The position numbers and the translations under genes were made by a program. The notes under the pieces were generated by a model that was not told where the DNA came from, made no database searches, and worked only from the letters and a program-made list of their open reading frames with translations. Below, piece after piece: positions 1-7,480 of a stretch of DNA of 64,000 bases; position 1 is the stretch's first letter; every line of letters starts with the position of its first letter. Source of the DNA: Syntrophaceae bacterium UBA6078 (GTDB lineage: Bacteria; Desulfobacterota; Syntrophia; Syntrophales; UBA2210); NCBI GenBank assembly GCA_002428735.1, contig DIXO01000050.1, forward strand, positions 8,571-72,570. Reading direction: 5' to 3'.

Positions 1-276
1 GACCCGATCCGACAAAAGGACGGCCCTGTCGGCCCCCATGGCGAGCCCTTCGCGGATAAGGGGCTGTGCGAAGGGGGGCGCCATTGACAGGAGCACCACT
101 TCTCCCCCATGGGATTCGCGCAGTACAAGTGCGGCCTCAAGGGCGTGCTTGTCAAGGGGATTCAGTATGAGTGGGATCCCTTCCCGCTTCAGCGTCTTCG
201 TTTCAGGATCCATGCTGACCTTGTCCCAGTGTTTGGGGTCCGGCACGGGTTTGACACACACGATAATCCTGTTCAT
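1..276 (-). CDS. etfB: Electron transfer flavoprotein subunit beta (C-terminus beyond window edge)
   Basis: The first 92 residues of the reading frame begin MNRIIVCVKPVPDP and include the stretch LNPLDKHALEAAL, both typical of EtfB N-termini. The gene runs off the left edge, so about two thirds is missing. EtfB binds AMP and, with EtfA, the FAD that carries electrons from acyl-CoA dehydrogenases. It lies 38 bp downstream of an acyl-CoA dehydrogenase on the same strand, so the two are probably co-transcribed and functionally paired in beta-oxidation or a related acyl-CoA oxidation. EtfA is expected just outside the window. The family call is secure; the physiological substrate is not visible. 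Confidence 0.9.
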   Translation of the reverse strand, partial: MNRIIVCVKPVPDPKHWDKVSMDPETKTLKREGIPLILNPLDKHALEAALVLRESHGGEVVLLSMAPPFAQPLIREGLAMGADRAVLLSDRV

Positions 277-314
277 CTTTGTTCCTTCCCGCAATACACT
301 CACACTCTTATCTA

Positions 315-1460
315 TTATTTTTTGAAAGGAGCCAGCGCCGTCCTTCCGATACCCGCCTTGGCTATCTCCGCCGTGCCACCTGCAGGGACGGTCACCATGG
401 CGTCTCTGAAGAGCCGCTGAATGGCATATTCTCTCATGATCCCGTAAGAACCGTGAATCTCGATCGCCTTCTTCGCCGCCTCTACCGCCGCGTTGCAGGT
501 ATAGTACTTTGCCATGCTGGTTTCCGTGTCGCAGCGCATGTTCTGATCCTTCATCCAGTTCACCCGGTAGTTGAGCAGCCGGCAGATATCCAACTGGGTG
601 TATATCTCGGCCATGTGAAACTGGATAGCCTGGAGCGTCGCGATGGGCTTGCCGTACAGCACCCGTTCGTTTGCGAACTTTGCCGCTTCCTCGTAAACCG
701 CCTGCAGAATGCCGAGGCCAACCGCGGCCATCCCGGTCCTTCCTGTTTCGCTGATCGTCTTGAGACCCACTGTGAGTCCCTGGCCCTCGGCGCCGAGAAG
801 ATTTTTCTTCGGAACTTCGCAGTTATCAAATACCCACTCCCCCGTATTCGCGCCCCGAAGGCCGAATTTGTTCTCTTTTCTCCCCAGCTTGGCGCCGGGG
901 GTTCCCTTGTCGATGATGAAGGCGCTCAGTCCCTTGGCCCCCTCGCCTGTCTTGGCAACCATAATCCAGAAATCAGAGAGATGGGAGTTCGTGATGAAAC
1001 ATTTTCGACCGTTGATTATATAAGTGTCACCCTTTAATTCGGCGGTGCATTTCATCCCGATGACATCGGAACCGCCGGCCGGGTCGGTAACGCCGACCGT
1101 GCCGAAGGTTTCCCCGGCCGCGAGGGGAGGAAGGTACTTCTTCTTCTGCTCGTCCGTGCCGAAGTCGCTAAGGGCGGCGCATGCCATGTGATGCACCTGC
1201 ATGGACATGGGGAAGGCGGCACAGACTCGTCCCAGCTCTTCCAGAACGATATTTCTGGCAAGATATCCCATGCCGACTCCGCCGAACTCCGGCGGTGTGA
1301 TAATCCCGGTAATACCCACCTGCGCCATGGGTTTCATGAGCTCCACAGGAAACTCGCCGGTCTCTTCCATTTTCTCCATTTTCGGAGGAATCTCGCTCTC
1401 CGCAAATTCACGGACGGCTTTTCTCAACATCTCTTCTCTTTCGGTAAATGCGAATTCCAT
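315..1460 (-). CDS. Acyl-CoA dehydrogenase family protein
   Basis: This 381-residue protein has the full acyl-CoA dehydrogenase architecture: an N-terminal helical domain, a middle beta domain with GTVGVTDPAGGSDV near residue 120, and a C-terminal helical domain with the ERVLYGKPIATLQAIQ and IHGSYGIMREYAIQRLFRDA motifs. It should oxidise an acyl-CoA thioester at C2-C3 and pass electrons to ETF, whose beta subunit is encoded directly downstream. The segment that usually reads YEGT with the catalytic glutamate here reads PAGGT (residues 359-363). The helix-G position used by isovaleryl-CoA dehydrogenase also lacks a Glu. The catalytic base must therefore lie elsewhere, as in some alicyclic and dicarboxylic acyl-CoA dehydrogenases, or the activity is unusual. 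The start is ATG with GGAG a few bases upstream. Confidence 0.93.
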   Translation of the reverse strand: MEFAFTEREEMLRKAVREFAESEIPPKMEKMEETGEFPVELMKPMAQVGITGIITPPEFGGVGMGYLARNIVLEELGRVCAAFPMSMQVHHMACAALSDFGTDEQKKKYLPPLAAGETFGTVGVTDPAGGSDVIGMKCTAELKGDTYIINGRKCFITNSHLSDFWIMVAKTGEGAKGLSAFIIDKGTPGAKLGRKENKFGLRGANTGEWVFDNCEVPKKNLLGAEGQGLTVGLKTISETGRTGMAAVGLGILQAVYEEAAKFANERVLYGKPIATLQAIQFHMAEIYTQLDICRLLNYRVNWMKDQNMRCDTETSMAKYYTCNAAVEAAKKAIEIHGSYGIMREYAIQRLFRDAMVTVPAGGTAEIAKAGIGRTALAPFKK

Positions 1461-1691
1461 ACTTCATCTCCTTGTACGTTTATTGATTGTAGAGCAGCAA
1501 CCGCTCCTTAAAATAGCGCATATGGAGCGGTACCTTCGGACCATCCCGGATCGGGAAAAAAATTGATCGATCCGTATCGCGCCCCATGCGTTCGCGCCAA
1601 GCGAAACTGAATTATCATAAAAAGAAACAAGATGACACAGAATTCTATATATGTCGCCATGCTGCGGTATCAATTGAGGGTTCGCACCACT

Positions 1692-3278
1692 TTACGCATG
1701 GACCCGATTGTTCTGTGTCCAGCGCCACTCCAGGGCGTCCACCGCGGGCACTGCCTCAAGGTATCCGGCGGCGACAAAATCTTTTATAGTGCTCCGGACC
1801 AGGACGGGATCGAATCCGGTCGCGTCGCTGAGCCGGGAGCAGAGCGTATCGACAGCGCTGTTTTCGGACAGATGGTCGACGGAACAATGACCGTAGGTTT
1901 CGATCAGGTCTTCGGAAAGAAGCCGGTAGGTAAACCGCATCCTGAAGTGACCCCCTACCCGCAGATTATTCTCGGGCAGGCCTCGTCCTGCTCGGTAATC
2001 ACGCACCTGCTGTTCCCATTCTTCTTGTATTTCAGCGTTAAACGCCGCCACAAATGCCTCCATCGCTTCGGGGGAAAGATGGGACGTTCTGACAATGGCG
2101 CTGTTTGCGTCATACCGCGTCCAGTCGTCGGTCAGAATCTCGAGGTCGTACTCCTCGATCTTCTCCCGCACGTCGGTACCGGGGAAAGGCGCAAGAAAAT
2201 GATAGCCGTACGCTATCCCCAGGCTCTGCGCGAATGCACGGGTGTCCGCGAGGGTCTCCGGCGACTCGCCCGGAAGACCCACCATGAAGGAAGCATGCGC
2301 GAAAATTCCTGCTTCCTTGCACAGCGTGACCGCATTTCGCGCCTGATCGAGAGTGATTCCTTTCCTGACGCGCCTGAGCATCTCCGGGTTGCCGGATTCG
2401 ATGCCGAAGCTGACGGCGTCGCATCCGGCATCCCGCATCAGTTCCAAAGTTTCCCGGTCGACCGTATTGACGCGTGCGAAGGCGCTCCACGTGAAATTGA
2501 GGCCCCGGGCCAGGATCTGCCTGCATACCTCTTGAACGCGCCGCTTATTCGAGGTGAACAGGTCGTCCGCCACGTTGATCCGGGAGATGCCGTACGAAAG
2601 GATCTCCTCTATTTCGTCCATGACGGACTCCACCCACCGGTAGCGGACCTTTTTGCCGACCATCCGTCTGCCCTGGCAGAAGATGCACGCGTTCGGACAT
2701 CCCCGGCTCGTAATGATGCTTACCGGGAAACCGAGCGCCCGATAGCGCGACAGCGGGAGCAGATGCCGCGCCGGGCGGGGAATGGAATCGAGATCGTCGA
2801 TCAGTTCCCTCGGTTCCGTGATGACGATTGTATCGTCCCCCCTGAAGGCGATTCCCCGTATGCCGGACCATCCGGAACGGTCAGCAAGTCGAGGGACCAG
2901 TTCCATGATGGTCCGCTCCCCTTCTCCCATAACCAGGAGATCTATTTCAGGATATGTCTCAAGGGTTCTCTCGGCATCGAACGAAACGTGGGGACCGCCC
3001 ATGACGGTCAGGATGGAGGGGCGGTGCCGTTTGGCGGTTCGCAGGATATCCGCGGCGACGGGGAAATTCATGGTAACCGATGTGGATCCCACCACGTCCG
3101 GTTCGAATGTGTCCAGCTCAGCCTGGAGTTTTTCCGGAGTGTAGCGGGACACGATATAATCAATGATCCTGACCCGGCACCCGGCAGCCTCAAAGGCGGC
3201 CGCCACGTAAGAAACCCCCAGAGGAGGCGCCGGGGCCTCCTCAAGGGGGTAGGGCGGGGCGACGATGGCTACCTTCAT
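1692..3278 (-). CDS. B12-binding domain radical SAM protein
   Basis: The N-terminus (about residues 1-150) has the cobalamin-binding Rossmann pattern of this family: a VAIVAPPYPL start, then SVTMNF, MGGPHVSF and a MGEGERT turn. The radical SAM core follows, with CPNACIFC (CxxxCxxC) near residue 195 binding the 4Fe-4S cluster and a GIESGNPEMLRRVRKGI motif typical of the superfamily. The C-terminal 120 residues are less conserved. Members methylate or rearrange diverse substrates (hopanoids, lipids, antibiotics, bacteriochlorophyll), and nothing here fixes the substrate. It follows a phospholipid-type acyltransferase by 39 bp, so a lipid substrate is plausible but only inferred. Confidence 0.9.
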   Translation of the reverse strand: MKVAIVAPPYPLEEAPAPPLGVSYVAAAFEAAGCRVRIIDYIVSRYTPEKLQAELDTFEPDVVGSTSVTMNFPVAADILRTAKRHRPSILTVMGGPHVSFDAERTLETYPEIDLLVMGEGERTIMELVPRLADRSGWSGIRGIAFRGDDTIVITEPRELIDDLDSIPRPARHLLPLSRYRALGFPVSIITSRGCPNACIFCQGRRMVGKKVRYRWVESVMDEIEEILSYGISRINVADDLFTSNKRRVQEVCRQILARGLNFTWSAFARVNTVDRETLELMRDAGCDAVSFGIESGNPEMLRRVRKGITLDQARNAVTLCKEAGIFAHASFMVGLPGESPETLADTRAFAQSLGIAYGYHFLAPFPGTDVREKIEEYDLEILTDDWTRYDANSAIVRTSHLSPEAMEAFVAAFNAEIQEEWEQQVRDYRAGRGLPENNLRVGGHFRMRFTYRLLSEDLIETYGHCSVDHLSENSAVDTLCSRLSDATGFDPVLVRSTIKDFVAAGYLEAVPAVDALEWRWTQNNRVHA

Positions 3279-3317
3279 AGGCGAGCGGGACTCCTCAGCA
3301 TATTCGCAACCTTCCTT

Positions 3318-4247
3318 TCATAAACCCTGGCTCTTTTCCTGAGATTGCATTTCGTATTGATCCATAAGAGAGGCGATCAACACATCTTTTTCACGCCACA
3401 GTTGAGCCACCCACTCTTGAAACCGCCGCCTGAAATCGGGATCATTCTGGTAATCCCCATGAATAAACTCCTTGGGTATCACGCGTTTTTTTACCCGCGC
3501 CGCAATCCGTGACACGCGCCCGCAGAGAAAATCCCAGAAGGTGGCGGGGCCGTCAGGGTAAAAGATCGTAACGTCGAGCATTGTCGTGATCCTCCCCGCC
3601 ATGGCGCTGACGGCGAAGGCAAAGCCCCCGGCCCGCGGACGGAGGAGATGGCGGTACGGGGATTCCTGTTTCCTGTGTTTCCCGGGGGTAAAACGCGTCC
3701 CCTCGATAAAATTGAGGATGGAAACAGGGGTGTGACGGTAGCGTTCGCATACCCGCCGGGTCGTCTCCAGATCGGTGCCGTGGAGTTCGGGGTGCTGTCT
3801 GAGAAATTCTTTTGGATACCGTTTCATGAAGGGATAATCGAGAGCCCACCAGGCGGTGCCGAGGATGGGCACCCAGAACAGTTCTTGCTTGAGAAAAAAT
3901 TTCGGAAAGGGGATGCGGCCGGTAAAGATCTTGAGGAGGACAATGATGTCCGTCCAGGCTTGGTGGTTGCTGTTGACGAAATACCACTCGTCCAGACTCA
4001 GGTCATCGGTCCCCTCCACATTCCATTCGATCCTCTGGGTCAGTTTCAGGACAAGCAGAACCCCTTTGATCCACCAGTGGATCGTCCCCATCAGCATCCG
4101 GGCGCAGAGGCGCTGCCAGGCGGGAAAGCGTATGAGAAATTTCAACAGCGCCAGGATATACAGGGGGATCGCAAACACAAAGGTGTTCAGCGAGGCCAGG
4201 AGAACGGACATCACTCCCAGGAGATATGGCGGCAGAAAGGACAGCAT
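3318..4247 (-). CDS. Membrane-bound glycerolipid acyltransferase (PlsC/YihG-like)
   Basis: This 309-residue protein begins with two hydrophobic segments (about residues 1-40) and carries the acyltransferase motif I NHQAWTD (NHxxxxD) near residue 95 and motif III FIEGTRFTPGKH near residue 180. The overall length and the FIEGTRFT block resemble the E. coli YihG branch of 1-acylglycerol-3-phosphate acyltransferases. It should transfer a fatty acyl chain to a lysophospholipid at the inner membrane. It starts 8 bp after the lemA stop, with GGAAACAGG just before the ATG, which indicates an operon lemA - acyltransferase - B12/radical SAM. Exact acceptor specificity cannot be told. Confidence 0.88.
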   Translation of the reverse strand: MLSFLPPYLLGVMSVLLASLNTFVFAIPLYILALLKFLIRFPAWQRLCARMLMGTIHWWIKGVLLVLKLTQRIEWNVEGTDDLSLDEWYFVNSNHQAWTDIIVLLKIFTGRIPFPKFFLKQELFWVPILGTAWWALDYPFMKRYPKEFLRQHPELHGTDLETTRRVCERYRHTPVSILNFIEGTRFTPGKHRKQESPYRHLLRPRAGGFAFAVSAMAGRITTMLDVTIFYPDGPATFWDFLCGRVSRIAARVKKRVIPKEFIHGDYQNDPDFRRRFQEWVAQLWREKDVLIASLMDQYEMQSQEKSQGL

Positions 4248-4255
4248 CCTGTTTC

Positions 4256-4831
4256 CTAAAACTTGACCGCCGGGGTAGCCTGGGCGGATTCGGGAACCTC
4301 GAAGAACTCCGCCTTCGTAAAACCGAACATCCCCGCCAGCAGATTGGCCGGGAAGGTTCTGATCCTGACATTGTACGCTCTCACCGTCTCATTGTAGCGT
4401 CTCCTTTCGACGGCAATGCGGTTCTCCGTGCCGGCCAGTTCATCCTGAAGCCTGATGAAGTTCTGGTCCGACTTGATATCGGGGTAGCGCTCCACGGTGA
4501 CGAGCAGCCTGCTCAGTGCACTGGTGAGCTCCTGGTTCGCCTCGATCTTCTCGGGGATGCTCTTCGCCCCGCCCACCTTGGCCCGGGCCTCGGTGACGCC
4601 GATGAAGACCTGCCGTTCCTGCTGGGCGAATCCCTTCACCGTCTCGACGAGATTGGGGATCAGGTCGTAGCGCCTCTGCAACTGGTTTTCCACCTGGGCC
4701 CATGCCGCCTTTACCCCCTCGTCGAGGGTGACAAAGGTGTTGTACGTCCCCTTGATGCCGGAATAGAACATCAACAGGACAACCACGATCACCCCCACGG
4801 CGATCAAAAGATTCCTCTTGCCTTTCGTCAT
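4256..4831 (-). CDS. lemA: LemA family protein
   Basis: The protein has one N-terminal transmembrane helix (LLIAVGVIVVVLLMFY) followed by the LemA coiled-coil domain with the blocks VKAAWAQVENQLQRRYDLIPNLV split over residues 40-65 and FPANLLAGMFGF near the end. LemA proteins are inner-membrane proteins with most of the chain exported; they are commonly linked to TPM-domain proteins. I chose the second in-frame ATG (4831) because the GGAGGAG sequence lies about 8 bp before it, while the upstream ATG at 4837 sits only 2 bp from that motif. The usual TPM partner is present but separated from it by a nucleotidyltransferase-like gene. Confidence 0.92.
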   Translation of the reverse strand: MTKGKRNLLIAVGVIVVVLLMFYSGIKGTYNTFVTLDEGVKAAWAQVENQLQRRYDLIPNLVETVKGFAQQERQVFIGVTEARAKVGGAKSIPEKIEANQELTSALSRLLVTVERYPDIKSDQNFIRLQDELAGTENRIAVERRRYNETVRAYNVRIRTFPANLLAGMFGFTKAEFFEVPESAQATPAVKF

Positions 4832-4946
4832 CTCCATACTCCTCCCTGGCAACCTAAAATTGAGTGTGTATTATTTCCGTCTGGAACTGAAATTCAGTAG
4901 CACACCATGTCCCGTGTGGCGAGGACCGGTCCCTCAAGAAATCCCG

Positions 4947-5669
4947 TTATTCCAGTTCATCCACCACTCCCCGCAATCTTCTTACCTCCGCCAGATACGC
5001 CATAAAAATATCCTGCGTCTCAGAGGGCGGGACTTTACCCCCTTCCTTCATGTCCAGGCACCGCATGAAGACGCCCGCGTCAACGGGATACTCGCGGGCG
5101 AGCGCCTCCACAACCTCCCGCCGGGAAAAAGGAATTTCCCGGCCCTTGAGATAGAGAAGCCCCCCAAAGATGGATATAAGAGCTGTTATCGACTCCCCTA
5201 TCAGGTCCCTCAGCCTTCGGGGTCTTCCCTCAGTCTCCAGAAATCGCTCCCTCAGAAGGAGGAGCTTACCCATGATCTCGCGTTCACATTGGAGCCGCAG
5301 GTGACACGGCTCGAATGAGAGGTCTCGCAGTACATCCTCACCGTACGCGAGAACATACCCTTTCTGCATGTTGAGAAATTCAAGCGGATACGAATCAAGG
5401 GAGGATGCAATGTAGGGCCGTGTCATAAACAGCGGGGTGGCCACGCCTTTTTTGCGCCATCGGGAAACCGGTTTCAGCGCTCTGTCCAGGTGGTCGATGG
5501 CCTCCTCGGATAAGACAATCAGGAAATTGAGATCTGATTTTCCCGGCCGGTAATCTTTCCCCGCTCCGCTGCCGTAGAGAATGACCGATACGAGACCGTC
5601 GCCGTAGATTTCCCTGTAATCATGGGTAATATCGGAAAATATCTCTTCCGGTTTCTCTATTTTTGCCAT
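4947..5669 (-). CDS. Nucleotidyltransferase-domain protein
   Basis: The N-terminal 60 residues carry a polymerase-beta-like nucleotidyltransferase signature, VILYGSGAGKDYRPGKSDLN: a GS motif followed by DxN in place of the common DxD. The rest is helical and not recognised, with a segment around LRLQCEREIMGKLLLLRERFL that resembles the helical domain of kanamycin-nucleotidyltransferase-like proteins. It may transfer NMP to a small molecule, protein or RNA, but the target is unknown. The start at 5669 (ATG) is preceded by GGAGG 12 bases upstream; a GTG 18 bases earlier has no ribosome site. It is sandwiched between TPM and LemA genes on the same strand. Confidence 0.75.
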   Translation of the reverse strand: MAKIEKPEEIFSDITHDYREIYGDGLVSVILYGSGAGKDYRPGKSDLNFLIVLSEEAIDHLDRALKPVSRWRKKGVATPLFMTRPYIASSLDSYPLEFLNMQKGYVLAYGEDVLRDLSFEPCHLRLQCEREIMGKLLLLRERFLETEGRPRRLRDLIGESITALISIFGGLLYLKGREIPFSRREVVEALAREYPVDAGVFMRCLDMKEGGKVPPSETQDIFMAYLAEVRRLRGVVDELE

Positions 5670-5702
5670 GGTTCTCACTTCCTCCACTATTCTGAAACAG
5701 GG

Positions 5703-6464
5703 TTAAAATCCCCGCCCGGCGCCACCTCCCCCGCTCATGCCGCCGCCGAAACCACCGAAACCACCGCCACCGAAACCACCAAACCCACCCCCCCTGCCGC
5801 CCCCCATGAGGAGCATGAGAAATATAAAAGGGAGGAGCCGTCTGCCCTGTCTGGTCCCCAGGAGCAGGAACATGACAATCAGAAACATGACCAGGGAGAG
5901 AACACTTCCGCCACTGTTCTGTGGCGGCTGAGGCTGCCGGCGCGTCTGCGCCACCCCCGTCAGTTCAACGCCGGCTTCTTTGGCGATCACCGACGAAACG
6001 ACGGCCATGGCGCTCGAAAGACCTTTATCGTAATCACCTGCCTTCAGATGGGGAATCACGTACCGGTCCAGAATCTCTCCCACCAGTCCGTCGGGAAGAA
6101 TCCCCTCAACGCCGTATCCCGTTTCGATCCGGACCCTTCGCTCACTCACGGCAAGGAATATGAGGACCCCTTTGTCCTCCCCCTTCGCGCCGATCCCCCA
6201 CGCCTCATACAGCCGGTTCGCGTAATCGTCGGGATCGTCCCCGCCGACATCCTTCACGGTGGCCACCACGACCGACGTTCCCGTCTTTGCAAGAACCTCC
6301 CGGGCCAGAGATTCCATGGCCTGGGTGTTCCGCGGCGAGATGACTGCCGCAAAATCGTTGATTGCGCCCGTCGGTCTCGGGAAATCCCCGCTTCCGTACA
6401 CACACGTGGCGATCAGAAGCGCTGCCACTACCGCGGTGAATACGATTCCTGTCCCTTTCTTCAC
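5703..6464 (-). CDS. TPM domain protein (YgcG family) with Gly-rich tail
   Basis: A signal peptide (residues 1-24, ending near VYGSG) is followed by the TPM domain, with INDFAAVISP, GTSVVVATV, GVLIFLAVSERRVRIETGYG and ILPDG as recognisable blocks. A transmembrane helix follows near residue 185 (SVLSLVMFLIVMFLLLG), then a C-terminal tail made almost only of glycine, phenylalanine and serine ending GRGF. This layout is standard for the family, which is anchored in the membrane and faces the periplasm. The start is GTG at 6464 with AAAGGAAA upstream. TPM and LemA genes usually occur as neighbours, as here with one gene between. Molecular function is not established for the family. Confidence 0.9.
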   Translation of the reverse strand: MKKGTGIVFTAVVAALLIATCVYGSGDFPRPTGAINDFAAVISPRNTQAMESLAREVLAKTGTSVVVATVKDVGGDDPDDYANRLYEAWGIGAKGEDKGVLIFLAVSERRVRIETGYGVEGILPDGLVGEILDRYVIPHLKAGDYDKGLSSAMAVVSSVIAKEAGVELTGVAQTRRQPQPPQNSGGSVLSLVMFLIVMFLLLGTRQGRRLLPFIFLMLLMGGGRGGGFGGFGGGGFGGFGGGMSGGGGAGRGF

Positions 6465-6564
6465 ATCAGTTTCCTTTGTCAGCGCTGCGGATGTCCTTTT
6501 GTGCCATAACTGAGGATCACACGCAACCCTTTTTCACGGGCCGTTTTTGGACTGGTTTTTGGAC

Positions 6565-6591
6565 TTGACATCAACCGTAAAGTACTATAGT
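6565..6591 (+). promoter_or_regulatory. Probable sigma-70 promoter of rpsT
   Basis: TTGACA at 6565-6570 is followed by TATAGT at 6586-6591. The 15-bp spacer is short; TAGTAA two bases further on would give 17 bp. It is 39 bp upstream of the rpsT start. Confidence 0.6.
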
Positions 6592-6629
6592 AAATGCACC
6601 TTCAAAACTGCGCCAGGGAGGAGTTATTT

Positions 6630-6893
6630 TTGGCAAACCACAAATCCGCGGAAAAAAGGGCCCGTCAGGGTGAGAAAAGACGAATGAGAAATGCCTCGGC
6701 GCGATCCCGTGTCAAGACGGCCGTCAAGGCGACGCTCAAGTCCGTTGAAGAAAAAGATAGTGAGAAGTCCAGAGCGGTCCTGCTTGACACAACGAAGACG
6801 ATAGCAAAGGCGGCCGCGAAGGGTATATTCCACAGGAACACCGCCGCCCGCAAGATATCACGGCTGGCAAAGAAGGTAAACGCTCTGGGCTAG
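6630..6893 (+). CDS. rpsT: 30S ribosomal protein S20
   Basis: This 87-residue basic protein begins with the characteristic ANHKSAEKRARQ and ends AARKISRLAKKVNALG, matching bacterial S20 in length and composition. S20 binds 16S rRNA early in 30S assembly. The start is TTG at 6630, supported by GGGAGGAG at 6616-6623; no ATG or GTG near this position would give the conserved N-terminus. Non-ATG starts for rpsT are known from autoregulated expression in E. coli. The gene converges on lptE with only 2 bp between the stop codons. Confidence 0.97.
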   Translation: MANHKSAEKRARQGEKRRMRNASARSRVKTAVKATLKSVEEKDSEKSRAVLLDTTKTIAKAAAKGIFHRNTAARKISRLAKKVNALG

Positions 6894-6895
6894 TG

Positions 6896-7411
6896 TCAGA
6901 ATCCCGACATCATGTTCCGATAGGCCTTGTCGGCCATATCAACCGACAGTTTCTTGAGAGCGTCTTCTTTGTTGGTGGCGGTTGTGGTAGTGCTGGCCGC
7001 CACCGTATAGGCCTGGCTCCCCGTGAGGCCGCTGTCCATCCAGATAATCTCGCCGTTGTCTGTCCTCTTGAATAGTAACTCCAGGGTCATGTAGACACGA
7101 TCTTCTTTTGCCACGTCAGCGCTGCTGTAGGCAAGATGGCCCGTGGTGATGCTCGCTATCCTTCCCGTCAGCGATACATCAGCCTCGCCCACGCTCGCAA
7201 CGGGCGTGAATCTGCTCCCTCTCCTGAACCGGCTGAAAAAGGCGTTCCTCACATAGTTTTCGACATTCGCTTCGCTCGTGCTGTTGGATATCGCCCCTAT
7301 GAACACCTTCTGCAGGGTGGCATCAATGTGCTCGCCGCCCGGCGCAAAATGATACCCGCATCCCGCGCAGGCAAGTATCATTACAACCGATATGATCCAT
7401 GCAGCTTTCAT
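6896..7411 (-). CDS. lptE: LPS assembly lipoprotein LptE
   Basis: This 171-residue lipoprotein has a signal peptide ending in a lipobox with CGYHF after the modified cysteine (Cys18), the pattern typical of LptE/RlpB. The mature part contains VFIGAISNSTSEANVE and VENYVRNAF segments of the family. LptE plugs the LptD beta-barrel and helps insert LPS in the outer membrane. It lies 69 bp downstream of leuS on the same strand, a gene order common across proteobacteria. The call rests on the lipobox, length and context; sequence conservation of LptE is low. Confidence 0.88.
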   Translation of the reverse strand: MKAAWIISVVMILACAGCGYHFAPGGEHIDATLQKVFIGAISNSTSEANVENYVRNAFFSRFRRGSRFTPVASVGEADVSLTGRIASITTGHLAYSSADVAKEDRVYMTLELLFKRTDNGEIIWMDSGLTGSQAYTVAASTTTTATNKEDALKKLSVDMADKAYRNMMSGF

Positions 7412-7480
7412 GAGAAACTCCTTCTCTCAACGGGATATCCGTCCCATGCAGACCTGCCGTTGCCATAGTCGGAATTCCGG

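Noticed and set aside
279..1037. 252-codon plus-strand open frame over the acyl-CoA dehydrogenase
   Set aside because: It is antisense to a clear conserved gene and its product shows no recognisable domain.
1632..3323. 563-codon plus-strand open frame
   Set aside because: It mirrors the B12/radical SAM gene, which has cluster and cobalamin motifs; GC-rich codon use opens the opposite frame.
5737..5931. Pro-rich plus-strand frame
   Set aside because: It is the reverse complement of the glycine-rich tail of the TPM protein.
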